Positions 6,556-14,716 of a DNA stretch of 32,719 bases are shown here, in pieces. This DNA comes from an uncultured Prevotellaceae bacterium (GTDB lineage Bacteria; Bacteroidota; Bacteroidia; Bacteroidales; Bacteroidaceae). The translations under genes and the position numbers were made by a program. Position 1 is the stretch's first letter; every line of letters starts with the position of its first letter. Under the pieces are notes generated by a model that did no database searches, was not told where the DNA came from, and worked only from the letters and a program-made list of their open reading frames with translations. Where the stretch lies: contig CACXTX010000023.1 in assembly GCA_902770635.1 (NCBI GenBank), positions 1-32,719 of the forward strand, given 5' to 3'.

Positions 6556-8292
6556 ATGAGCAACCGCTTTGACTGGCAGTCGCAACTTGAGAAGGCCTAT
6601 ACGACGTTTCCAGAAGCGCCAAATAAACCTATCATCGGCATTACAGGCAATTATGGCGAACTGACCTGTAAACTGGCAGAGACCTATTATAAGTCAGTAT
6701 GGAAGGCTGGTGGCGTACCCATCGTCATTCCACCCCTGAGCGATACCGACAGCATAATCAACACATTGGAACACTTGGACGGTTTGGTGCTAAGCGGTGG
6801 TGCCGACCTCAATCCCTTGTATGCTGGTGAGGAGCCACAGTCAAGACTCAGTGTCATCAATAGCGAGCGCGACCTGCCGGAACTTCTCATAACCCAACTG
6901 GCCTACAACCGTCAGATACCTATCCTTGGTATCTGCCGAGGCATCCAGACTTTGGCTCTTGCATTGGGAGGCAAGGTGATGCAGGATATCAGCGATGCGA
7001 CACAACTCAAGCACTCGCAAGATGCCGACCGCTCGGAGCCCACACATACAGTTTGTGTGGAGAAAGGCTCCACCTTGTATAATATATATAAGGAGACCAC
7101 TTTATATGTCAACTCCTTCCACCATCAAGCCGTCAGTGAACCTGGCGACAAGTTCCGGGTGACGGCAAAGGCTCCCGACGGCATCATCGAAGGCATGGAG
7201 AGCACTGAGCACAAGAGCATCATCGGTGTGCAGTGGCATCCCGAATGTATGGACGAAGGACTACCCATCTTCCAGTGGCTGGTTCAGGAGGCTGCACAGT
7301 ATCGTGAGGCATGCCATGTTCACCAGCGCATACTGACCCTCGACACGCATTGCGACACGCCGATGTGGTTTAATCAAGACATTCAGTTCACCCATCGCGA
7401 TCCAAAAATCCTTGTCGATCTGCATAAGATGACGGAAGGACACCAGGACGCTACTATCATGGTGGCCTACCTGCCGCAGCCCACCGACCATCCCAAAGCG
7501 TATGCCGACAACATCTTCGACCAGATAGAGCACATTGTGGCTGCCAGCAGTCAGTACATCGCACTGGCCCGTACCCCAGATGACCTCTGGCTCAACAAGC
7601 ATCTAGGAAAGAAGAGCATCATGCTGGGTATTGAGAATGGTCATGCGTTAGATGGTAAGATAGAGAATTTGCAACACTTCGCTCAACGCGGCATTGTCTA
7701 TATGACACTCTGCCACAATGGTGACAACGACATCTGCGACTCGGCGCGAGGCAGCCAGACCCACAACGGCGTGAGTGCGTTTGGTAAGCAGGTCATCCAG
7801 GAGATGAACCGCCTGGGCATTATGGTCGATTTGAGCCATGCCCACGAGAAGAGCTTCTACGATGCACTGGAACTGAGCCAAACACCCATCGTGTGCAGCC
7901 ATAGCAGTTGCAGGGCTCTGTGCGACCACCCCCGCAACTTGACAGACGACCAGATGCGTGCCTTGGCTGCAAAAGGTGGCGTGATGCAGGTGACCCTGTA
8001 TAACGGATTCCTAGTGAAAGATGGTCAGGCAACGATAGAGGATGCCATGCGCCACTTGGAACATGCCATCAACATTATGGGTATCGACCATGTAGGACTG
8101 GGCACCGATTTCGACGGCGACGGTGGTATCTGCGGTCTGGCTAATTCTTCAGAGCTGACCCACTTCACCCGTCAGCTGTTGAAACGTCAGTTCAGTGAAG
8201 AAGACATTCAGAAAATCTGGGGAGGAAACTTCGTACGTGTCATGAGACACGTACAAGTGAAAAGTGAAAAGAGAAAAGTGAAAAATGAGTAA
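6556..8292 (+). CDS. Fused class-I glutamine-amidotransferase-like hydrolase (C26) and membrane dipeptidase (M19)
   Basis: 578 residues, two enzymes in one chain. Residues about 25-245 form a PuuD-like gamma-glutamyl hydrolase with nucleophile Cys127 (GICRGIQTLALALGG) and the His228/Glu230 pair (GVQWHPE). Residues about 258-565 form an M19 renal-dipeptidase-like barrel: zinc motif HCD at 265-267, IENGH, DLSHAHEKS, CSHSSCRA and GLGTDFDGDGG. Together they could remove gamma-glutamyl groups and then cleave dipeptides. No signal peptide is visible, so it is probably cytoplasmic. The last dozen residues (VKSEKRKVKNE) are encoded by GTGAAAAGTGAAAAG-type intergenic repeat. ATG 6556 was preferred to a TTG at 6541 that overlaps the previous gene. 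It overlaps the next gene by 8 bases. Confidence 0.88.
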   Translation: MSNRFDWQSQLEKAYTTFPEAPNKPIIGITGNYGELTCKLAETYYKSVWKAGGVPIVIPPLSDTDSIINTLEHLDGLVLSGGADLNPLYAGEEPQSRLSVINSERDLPELLITQLAYNRQIPILGICRGIQTLALALGGKVMQDISDATQLKHSQDADRSEPTHTVCVEKGSTLYNIYKETTLYVNSFHHQAVSEPGDKFRVTAKAPDGIIEGMESTEHKSIIGVQWHPECMDEGLPIFQWLVQEAAQYREACHVHQRILTLDTHCDTPMWFNQDIQFTHRDPKILVDLHKMTEGHQDATIMVAYLPQPTDHPKAYADNIFDQIEHIVAASSQYIALARTPDDLWLNKHLGKKSIMLGIENGHALDGKIENLQHFAQRGIVYMTLCHNGDNDICDSARGSQTHNGVSAFGKQVIQEMNRLGIMVDLSHAHEKSFYDALELSQTPIVCSHSSCRALCDHPRNLTDDQMRALAAKGGVMQVTLYNGFLVKDGQATIEDAMRHLEHAINIMGIDHVGLGTDFDGDGGICGLANSSELTHFTRQLLKRQFSEEDIQKIWGGNFVRVMRHVQVKSEKRKVKNE

Positions 8293-9298
8293 TCGACGAA
8301 ATCGCTTTGACCTCGGTCAAAGAAATGAGAGTATAAAGAAATGGCTGGTGGTCTTTGTGGGAGCCTTGTGTTTCTATGCCTGCAGCACGACGAAGAAGCA
8401 AGCCAGTGAACAGGCTGCCGTGAGCATTGAGTTCAATGCCGACTCAGCCTATGTATTCTGTGCTGCCCAGTGTAACTTCGGTCCTCGCATCATGAACAGC
8501 GAGAGTCACGAGTCGTGCGGACAATGGATAGCCAGCAAGTTCCAACAATACGGCTATCAGGTGGAATTACAGAAAGCCGATCTGAAAGGCTATGACGGAA
8601 CCATTCTGAAAAGCACCAATATCATTGCCAAAAGCAGCAAACAGGCAGAAACACGTCTGATGATATGCGCCCACTGGGACAGCCGTCCCTGGGCCGACAA
8701 CGACCCTGACTCCTCCAACTGGAAGAAGCCCGTGATGGCAGCCAACGACGGAGCCTCTGGTGTCGCCGTCATGCTGGAGTTGGCTCGTCTACTGCAACAA
8801 CACGACTCTGCCGATGTGGCTGTCGATTTCATCTGCTTCGATGCCGAAGACTGGGGCGTGCCCCAATGGAGCGACGAGGTGGATGGCGACTCATGGGCCT
8901 TGGGTGCCCAACACTGGGCAAGCCATCACAAAGGAAACACCTATCAGTATGGTATCCTACTGGATATGGTAGGCGGACAAGGTGCTAAGTTCTATCGTGA
9001 GGCCTTCTCGATGCAACATGCCCGCAGCATTGTCGAGAAGGTATGGCAGGCCGCCAATGCTGCCGGCTATGGCAGCGTCTTCCCCAATAAGGATGGTGGT
9101 GGTGTCACCGACGATCATATTCCCGTGAACGAAAAGGCCAACATCCCTTGCATTGACATCATCAATTACTATCCAGACTGCGAACAGAGCAGTTTCGGTC
9201 CTACGTGGCATACTGTCAACGACGACATGCAGCACATCGACAAGAACACACTGCAAGCCGTAGGCCAAACTCTCGTTCAACTGATTTATTCGGAATAA
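8285..9298 (+). CDS. M28-family glutaminyl-cyclase-like lipoprotein
   Basis: 337 residues, close in length to the bacterial type II glutaminyl cyclases known from Porphyromonas and Prevotella. The N-terminus has a long basic stretch, a hydrophobic segment (20-32) and a loose lipobox ending at Cys33. Metal-site residues are visible: His130/Asp132 in CAHWDSRPWAD, Asp155 in AANDGASGV, Glu188/Asp189 in FDAEDWG, and a late His in PTWHTVNDD. Such enzymes form pyroglutamate at the N-terminus of exported proteins, many of which start with Gln after signal cleavage in this phylum. An M28 aminopeptidase remains possible. It overlaps the upstream gene by 8 bases (ATGAGTAA), suggesting translational coupling. 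Confidence 0.85.
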   Translation: MSNRRNRFDLGQRNESIKKWLVVFVGALCFYACSTTKKQASEQAAVSIEFNADSAYVFCAAQCNFGPRIMNSESHESCGQWIASKFQQYGYQVELQKADLKGYDGTILKSTNIIAKSSKQAETRLMICAHWDSRPWADNDPDSSNWKKPVMAANDGASGVAVMLELARLLQQHDSADVAVDFICFDAEDWGVPQWSDEVDGDSWALGAQHWASHHKGNTYQYGILLDMVGGQGAKFYREAFSMQHARSIVEKVWQAANAAGYGSVFPNKDGGGVTDDHIPVNEKANIPCIDIINYYPDCEQSSFGPTWHTVNDDMQHIDKNTLQAVGQTLVQLIYSE

Positions 9299-9405
9299 GA
9301 AATTCTTATTTCTCATTCCTCATTCTTTGACCTAAAGGTACCGCTCGGCATCCCGAAGGGTGACGCTTGCCTTAGCAAGAAAGCGACCAAAGGTCGAGTC
9401 CTCAT
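9299..9405. repeat. Hairpin-rich intergenic repeat between convergent genes
   Basis: This gap holds several short perfect hairpins in a row: CTTGC/GCAAG around CTTA (about 9367-9380) and CGACC/GGTCG around AAA (about 9384-9396), ending in CGAGTCCTC. The last part resembles 31911-31933 (GCGAGCAAAGCTCGAGTCCT), so it is probably a member of a dispersed repeat family. It may also serve as a bidirectional terminator. Confidence 0.55.
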
Positions 9406-10029
9406 TTATAACTGTCCCGCCTCCACCATCAGTACTACACGCTCGGTAAGTCGGTCAACACCTTCTGGGTCATACTCTTTTTTCAGGGAAGCGCCGAAAG
9501 CCCAGGCAAAGGCTTGATAGAAACCGGCACGCACGGGACCCAAGAAGGCCTGTATCAGTTCATAGCCTGACGAGTTACTCTCACGATAAATCAGCTTTAT
9601 CAGCAGTTTACCCTGTGAATAGGTGAGTTTCTTCATGCGAGGCTTATACTCCTTCATGATGCTCTTCTCCACCCTTTTCATGTGCTCATCCTTGGCTTCC
9701 TTGCTGGGCAGTGTCTCGAGATACTCGGCTGTCTCCATCATAATCATGCGAGCCTCCTTGGCTATGGGTAACACCGTCTTCACGTTTTTCACCAGTCGCA
9801 TATAGGCATTCTGCTGTTTCTTGCTACTGAAGGTGACAGGAGGAAACACATAGACATTATTCATCTCCATATATTGGATGCTGTCTCCGTCCTCAAACAC
9901 CTTACCCACCTTCACAGTAGGTACAAAGGTGGGACTGTCCATGTCCACCTCCTTCTGCTTTTTCTCCTGTGCTGTGGCACCCAGAGTCAGAAACCAAAGG
10001 CCTAAAGCCAAGCATATCTTTCGTTTCAC
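9406..10029 (-). CDS. DUF4294 exported protein
   Basis: 207 residues from the GTG at 10029. This start gives a standard signal peptide (MKRKICLALGLWFLTLGATAQ when GTG is read as Met, cleavage near residue 20) and lies four bases behind a TATTTTTG promoter box; longer in-frame starts run through the promoter. The mature part (VYVFPPVTFSSKKQ, then a Lys/Glu-rich helical region up to about 150, then YELIQAFLGPVRAGFYQAFAWAFG) matches what I recall of the Bacteroidota-specific DUF4294 family. Function is unknown; the location is probably periplasmic. The gene is convergent with the M28 gene and divergent from the helix-hairpin-helix barrel gene. Confidence 0.8.
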   Translation of the reverse strand: MKRKICLALGLWFLTLGATAQEKKQKEVDMDSPTFVPTVKVGKVFEDGDSIQYMEMNNVYVFPPVTFSSKKQQNAYMRLVKNVKTVLPIAKEARMIMMETAEYLETLPSKEAKDEHMKRVEKSIMKEYKPRMKKLTYSQGKLLIKLIYRESNSSGYELIQAFLGPVRAGFYQAFAWAFGASLKKEYDPEGVDRLTERVVLMVEAGQL

Positions 10030-10033
10030 GGTG

Positions 10034-10041
10034 CAAAAATA
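10034..10041 (-). promoter_or_regulatory. -7 box of the DUF4294 gene, leaderless start
   Basis: On the minus strand TATTTTTG is followed by CACC and then the GTG start. With the usual distance from TAnnTTTG to the start site, transcription begins at or within one base of the GTG. No convincing TTTG is found at -33. Confidence 0.6.
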
Positions 10042-10145
10042 CGAAAAAGTTAAGAGTAAATGGCCGACTGTTATGATTATTTTATATACCTTTGCAATAA
10101 ATATTGCGAAGATACTCCGTCTCGACATAAAAATATATAGATTTT

Positions 10146-10176
10146 TTTGTTCTGCTCTCAACTTTTCGTATCTTTG
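10146..10176 (+). promoter_or_regulatory. Promoter of the HHH/barrel gene, leaderless start
   Basis: TTTG at 10146-10149, 19 bases, TATCTTTG at 10169-10176, then TACC and the GTG start at 10181. The distance implies a transcript starting at the start codon. The sequence around the box is nearly the same as that of the divergent promoter at 10034-10041. A second possible box, TACCTTTG, lies at 10087-10094. Confidence 0.7.
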
Positions 10177-10180
10177 TACC

Positions 10181-12166
10181 GTGAAACGGTTTTTTTTACT
10201 CTTTTTGGCCTTCTACACGCTCTCTTCCGTCGCCCAGACTCCTGACTGGCAAGAGGACATGCAGGAATGGAACACCGCGGAGGACATGGTGGACGTTACC
10301 AACATGGAACTGTTGGAGGACTTATCCACCAACAAGCTCAACCTGAACCAGGTCACCCGTGAACAACTCGAGCAACTTCCTTTTTTGTCGGCCCAGCAGG
10401 TGGAGGCTATCATGGAGTATCTCTACCGATACGGTCCCATGCGCTCGCTCAGCGAGTTGCAGATGATTACCCAGTTGGACTATCAGACCCGCCAGCAACT
10501 CACCCACTACGTCATGGTCGGCAAAGAGCGCCCACACAGCGTATGGCCTAAGATGAGCGACATCACGAAATACGGGAAACACACCCTCATGGCAACCGCC
10601 AAGATTCCATTCTACGACCGCCATGGCGACCTCAACGGCTACCTAGGCTATAAATACCGTCACGATTTCCGGTACCAGTTCAACTACGACAATCGCATCA
10701 AACTGGGAATCACAGCGGCGCAGGATGCCGGAGAACCCTTCTTCTCAAACCGTAACACCTTAGGCTACGACCATTACAGCTATTACTTCCAACTACGCGA
10801 CATAGGAAGGCTGGAAGCCTTGAACTTGGGAATGTACCGTGTCCAGCTGGGCATGGGTCTCATTATGAATACTGGTTACCGACTGGGAAAACTCGCCACC
10901 CTGCAGAACCTTGGTCGCAGCACCCACAGCCTGACAGCCCACACCTCCCGTGCAGTGGCAGGATATCTACAGGGTGCTGCTGCCACTCTCCGATTATCTG
11001 ACCAGTTGAAGGTGACAGCCTTTGCCTCCTACCGTCCCCTGGACGCTACCCTAAATGATGACGGCACGGCTCGCACGCTGGTCACCAACGGCCACCACCG
11101 CAGCCTCAGCGAGATGAACAAGAAGCACAACACTCACGAAACCGACCTGGGCATCAGCATGGGGTGGCGAAAAAGCACACTCTTCGTCAATGCCAACGCA
11201 GTATATTCCCACATGGATCGCCGACTGGCCCCCCAAAAGGAGAACATCCCCTATCGCCGTTATGCCGCTGAAGGCAGCGACTTCGCCAATTTCAGTCTCG
11301 ACTACGGGTACAACAATGCCCACATAAGCTTTGCCGGAGAGACAGCCGTCAACCGCGACAGAGCCATCGCCACCCTCCACTCATTAAGCTATATCGTGAA
11401 TCCTCAACTCAGGCTGACAACCATTCACCGTTATTTCGACAAACGATACACAGCCCTTCACGCCCACAGTTTCAGCGAGGGAGGCAGCGTACAGAACGAG
11501 CATGGCATCTACCTGGGTATCAACTGGCAACCCGCCAAGCCGTGGCTCATACAGGGATATGCCGATTATGCCCATTTCAGTTGGCATCGCTTTCGCGTCA
11601 GCGGACCCAGCGACACCTTCGATGCTATGTTTACCACCAAATACAGTCAGGAAAAATGGAGTCTGGAAGGACGCTATCGCATGCATCTACGCCAACAGGA
11701 CAACAGCGACAAAACAAGACTGACAAACCGCCCGGAGCACCAACTACGAATGATTTGGAGTTTTTCTCCCATGTCCAAGTTGACACTTCGCACACAGGGC
11801 AATGCCGTCAGCAGAGGTATAGAAAAAGGCAATAGCCAAGGAGTCATGCTCAACCAGGAGGCCACATGGAAAGACCGTTGGCTACAAGTCAATGCCAACA
11901 TCGGGTGGTTCCGTACCGATGATTCAGATAGCCGTATCTACCTGTATGAAAAGTCCGTTCTCTACGACAATGCAACAAGCATGTATTACGGACACGGCAT
12001 ACGCTATACACTCATGGCACGTGCCGAGATAGACAAGCGGTTCACCCTTTCTGCCAAGATGGGTGTCACCAACTACTTCGACCGCAGCACCATCAGCAGC
12101 GGACTGCAACAGGTGGATGCCTCCTCCATGGCCGACCTTCTGTTGCAGCTTCGCGTTCAGTTATAA
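10181..12166 (+). CDS. Helix-hairpin-helix domain plus outer-membrane beta-barrel protein
   Basis: 661 residues from the GTG at 10181, which gives a clean signal peptide (residues 1-19, ending in SSVAQ). Residues about 50-98 carry a helix-hairpin-helix pair like that of ComEA: LNLNQVTREQLEQLPFLS then SLSELQMI. From about 120 to the end the sequence alternates polar and hydrophobic residues with many Tyr, Gly and Asn, as in an outer-membrane barrel, and ends in LLLQLRVQL. Similar proteins occur in Bacteroidota without assigned function. The HHH fold usually contacts DNA but can also be structural. The stop is 3 bases from the convergent glycosyltransferase stop. Longer upstream starts cross the promoter and were rejected. 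Confidence 0.78.
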   Translation: MKRFFLLFLAFYTLSSVAQTPDWQEDMQEWNTAEDMVDVTNMELLEDLSTNKLNLNQVTREQLEQLPFLSAQQVEAIMEYLYRYGPMRSLSELQMITQLDYQTRQQLTHYVMVGKERPHSVWPKMSDITKYGKHTLMATAKIPFYDRHGDLNGYLGYKYRHDFRYQFNYDNRIKLGITAAQDAGEPFFSNRNTLGYDHYSYYFQLRDIGRLEALNLGMYRVQLGMGLIMNTGYRLGKLATLQNLGRSTHSLTAHTSRAVAGYLQGAAATLRLSDQLKVTAFASYRPLDATLNDDGTARTLVTNGHHRSLSEMNKKHNTHETDLGISMGWRKSTLFVNANAVYSHMDRRLAPQKENIPYRRYAAEGSDFANFSLDYGYNNAHISFAGETAVNRDRAIATLHSLSYIVNPQLRLTTIHRYFDKRYTALHAHSFSEGGSVQNEHGIYLGINWQPAKPWLIQGYADYAHFSWHRFRVSGPSDTFDAMFTTKYSQEKWSLEGRYRMHLRQQDNSDKTRLTNRPEHQLRMIWSFSPMSKLTLRTQGNAVSRGIEKGNSQGVMLNQEATWKDRWLQVNANIGWFRTDDSDSRIYLYEKSVLYDNATSMYYGHGIRYTLMARAEIDKRFTLSAKMGVTNYFDRSTISSGLQQVDASSMADLLLQLRVQL

Positions 12167-12169
12167 TAA

Positions 12170-13282
12170 TTATAATAAGGCGTGGTACAGACGAGCCACC
12201 TGACTCGCCACATTGTTTCCCTCGAACCTTCGGATATACTCTCGACTCATGCGGATACGCTCGTCGCGTCCACGGGCACCACGCAGCGACATCTTCAGGG
12301 CCTCCGTCATTTCTATCACGTTGTCAGGATCCACGTACAGGCTGTGAGGTCCTCCTGCCTCTTCCAGACACGAACCAGTGCAAGCCACTACCGGTAAACC
12401 TGCAGCTATCGCCTCGATAATGGGAATGCCAAACCCTTCGTAGCGCGAAGGATAGACAAAGACCTCGGCCATTGCATAAATGGCAGCCAAGTCGTTGTCC
12501 GACACTCCACTGAGCAAGTGTACACGGTCGCTATAAGGTATCCGCTTGGCATATTCCGTCTGTCTGCCCACTGCCACCAGGTGAATGTCCTGTGGCAACA
12601 GCTCTACCGCCTCGGCAGCCAGCGCAAGGTTCTTGCGCTCCTCTATTGTACCCACGTTTAGCACAAATCGCTGAGGCAGTTTATAGTGCTCACGAACCTG
12701 TGCCTTACGCTCTGGCTTCACCTCGCTGGAAAAGCGGGGTGCAAAACTCTGGTATATCAGTTCAATGCGGTCAGCATACTCGTCGCCACCCAGTTCTATG
12801 ATGTCCTGTCTGGTACGCTCGCTGATGGCAATGATGCGGTCTGCCTCACGTAGTGCCTGGCGGAACTTCCATTCGTAAATTCGCGTGTCCATCCAATGGT
12901 AGTACTCTGGATGACGCATGAAAATCAGGTCGTGGATGGTCACCACCGAGGGAATTCCTTTTTTCCGTAAGCCTATGGGCAGTTCGCCTGACAGTCCGTG
13001 ATATACATCCACCTCATCGTTCTTTAAGTCGTTCACCACGCTAAACGATCGCCACCACGCCTTTCTGAGTGCCGACGGATGTCCACTGGGATAGCAGAAC
13101 TGCACATTGCCGTCACCGATAATCTGCCCGCGCAACTCATCAATTCCCTCATCAGGAGCATAAAGGCGCAAGTGCATTTTGCTGTCGCCCATCCTGATCA
13201 GGTCGTTCACCAGCGTTCGTCCGTAGCTACCCAGTCCTGTACCATTGCGCACGATGCGCTTTGCATCAAGTCCTATGATCAT
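12170..13282 (-). CDS. GT4-family glycosyltransferase
   Basis: 370 residues with the GT-B fold. N-terminal landmarks are GTGLGSYGRTL (about 14-24) and TIHDLIFMRHPEYY; the C-terminal domain has NVGTIEERKNL and the E-x7-E motif in YEGFGIPIIEAIAAGLPVV (about 290-308). Retaining GT4 enzymes use nucleotide sugars to extend glycans. It follows manC by 27 bases on the same strand, so GDP-mannose is a reasonable guess for the donor; the acceptor is unknown. No membrane segment or signal is seen, so it acts on the cytoplasmic side. Confidence 0.88.
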   Translation of the reverse strand: MIIGLDAKRIVRNGTGLGSYGRTLVNDLIRMGDSKMHLRLYAPDEGIDELRGQIIGDGNVQFCYPSGHPSALRKAWWRSFSVVNDLKNDEVDVYHGLSGELPIGLRKKGIPSVVTIHDLIFMRHPEYYHWMDTRIYEWKFRQALREADRIIAISERTRQDIIELGGDEYADRIELIYQSFAPRFSSEVKPERKAQVREHYKLPQRFVLNVGTIEERKNLALAAEAVELLPQDIHLVAVGRQTEYAKRIPYSDRVHLLSGVSDNDLAAIYAMAEVFVYPSRYEGFGIPIIEAIAAGLPVVACTGSCLEEAGGPHSLYVDPDNVIEMTEALKMSLRGARGRDERIRMSREYIRRFEGNNVASQVARLYHALL

Positions 13283-13309
13283 TCTTAATTATGAATTATG
13301 CATGATGAA

Positions 13310-14401
13310 TTACACAAACTCGTCGCCGTATTTCATTTGTACCTCATTGACATACTTACGCACCATTGCAGACGAGTCACCCTTCTTGCAAATCAGCAGC
13401 ACGTTGCCTTCCTCAGCCACGATGTACCCATCCAGTCCGTTAATCACGCCCAGACGATCCTTGGGCAGTTTGATGACGTTGTTATGCGAGTCTTCCAGCA
13501 TCACGTTCGAGTCCACCACCACGTTGTCGTCCTCGCCCTTGCTCATACACTCGTAGATGGCATGCCACGTGCCCAGGTCAGCCCATCCGAAGTCGCATTT
13601 CATCACATATACGTTCTGGCTATGTTCCAAGATGGCATAGTCGATGGACAGGTTGGGATAGCGCGGATAGTTCTGGGCCACGTACTCCAGTTCCTCCTCG
13701 TAGGTGTAGTTCGGGTTCTCAAACTTCAGGTTACGCAACACGCTGGGGAAGATATCCTCGAAGCTCAGCGTCAGGTATCGGCTGTTAGCGATAAACACGC
13801 CCGTATTCCAGTAGAACTCGCCACTCTCCATGAACATCTTGGCAAAACTGCGCTCGGGTTTCTCGGTAAACGACTTGACGCGGAACACATCGGGCTTACA
13901 GCTCAAGTCACCCAGCTGGATATATCCATAGCCAGGCTCTGGTCGCGTAGGTTTCACGCCCATCACCAGTAGCACATCGTTTTCCGTCACATAGCTCAGT
14001 CCTATTTCCAAGCTGTGTGCAAACGAGTCCTCGTTCATCACCATGTGGTCCGAAGGTGTTATGATGATGTTAGCATCAGGGTCTGTACGCTTGATACGCA
14101 TGTTAGCCCATGCCACGCTGGGTGCCGTATTACGGTTCAAGGGTTCCACCAAAATCTTACGCTCGTCGAAGTCTGGCAGTTGCTCCCTGACTATCGACAC
14201 ATACTCCTTACATGTGCAAATAAAAATGTTTTCCTTAGGCAGTACCTTCACGAAGCGGTCATAGGTGGTTTGCAACTGGGTGCGCCCCGTTCCGAAGAAG
14301 TCGATAAACTGTTTCGGATACTGGTCACGACTACAAGGCCACAGTCTTCGACCTCGTCCACCCGCCAGTATCACACAGTAATTCCTGTTATTTATTTCCA
14401 T
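13310..14401 (-). CDS. manC: Mannose-1-phosphate guanylyltransferase
   Basis: 363 residues. The nucleotidyltransferase signature ILAGGRGRRLWPCSRDQYPK begins at residue 11 and is followed by QF; FTEKPERSFAKMFMESGEFYWNTGVF contains the sugar-phosphate-binding EKP and WN(T/S)G motifs. It makes GDP-mannose from mannose-1-phosphate and GTP. It is a single-domain enzyme without the C-terminal phosphomannose isomerase seen in longer ManC proteins. First gene of a two-gene unit with the GT4 glycosyltransferase. Upstream DNA has only a degenerate promoter match (TAATTTG near 14442-14448). Confidence 0.92.
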   Translation of the reverse strand: MEINNRNYCVILAGGRGRRLWPCSRDQYPKQFIDFFGTGRTQLQTTYDRFVKVLPKENIFICTCKEYVSIVREQLPDFDERKILVEPLNRNTAPSVAWANMRIKRTDPDANIIITPSDHMVMNEDSFAHSLEIGLSYVTENDVLLVMGVKPTRPEPGYGYIQLGDLSCKPDVFRVKSFTEKPERSFAKMFMESGEFYWNTGVFIANSRYLTLSFEDIFPSVLRNLKFENPNYTYEEELEYVAQNYPRYPNLSIDYAILEHSQNVYVMKCDFGWADLGTWHAIYECMSKGEDDNVVVDSNVMLEDSHNNVIKLPKDRLGVINGLDGYIVAEEGNVLLICKKGDSSAMVRKYVNEVQMKYGDEFV

Positions 14402-14511
14402 AGTATGATATTAGAATACTCTTTTTCGACCACTAAGGTACAAATTATCTCGTTATAAAACAAGAAAAAGCACATCTTTTATAATATTTTCATAAATAAT
14501 TCCATTTTTAT

Positions 14512-14542
14512 TTTGTTTTTTGCTCACTTATTCGTACCTCTG
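14512..14542 (+). promoter_or_regulatory. Upstream, decayed copy of the tRNA-Leu promoter
   Basis: TTTG at 14512-14515, 19 bases, TACCTCTG at 14535-14542. The core GTTTTTTGCTCACTTATTCG and the following TACCT are shared with the copy at 14600-14625. The -7 box has one C in place of T, which should weaken it. Confidence 0.6.
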
Positions 14543-14567
14543 AGACTATGTCTCGAAAGTACTTTCG
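14542..14567. other. Two adjacent perfect hairpins between the duplicated promoters
   Basis: GAGAC/GTCTC (loop TAT, 14542-14554) is followed at once by CGAAAG/CTTTCG (loop TA, 14554-14567), then an A-run and, further on, a T-run. They could stop transcripts from the upstream promoter copy. The rest of the gap 14402-14511 is AT-rich and shows nothing else that I can name. Confidence 0.5.
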
Positions 14568-14596
14568 TTCGAAAAAACAAAAAAATCTTCTTTTTT

Positions 14597-14628
14597 TTTG
14601 GTTTTTTGCTCACTTATTCGTACCTTTG
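14597..14628 (+). promoter_or_regulatory. tRNA-Leu promoter
   Basis: TTTG at 14597-14600, 20 bases, TACCTTTG at 14621-14628. Transcription should start near 14632, giving a leader of about 85 bases that contains a hairpin (14660-14681, AAGAAC/GTTCTT) and would be removed by RNase P. Confidence 0.75.
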
Positions 14629-14716
14629 CAAACGATTTGCGAGAACAGGCTGCACCTCAGCAAAAGAACAAGTTCTTCTGCATTCAGTTTGCACTGTCCT
14701 TGCAACCGCTTTAGAA

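Noticed and set aside
9878-10180. Long N-terminal extension of the HHH/barrel gene (and its counterpart on the minus strand to 10161)
   Set aside because: Both extensions cross the divergent promoters and the opposite gene; GTG starts at 10181 and 10029 give proper signal peptides.
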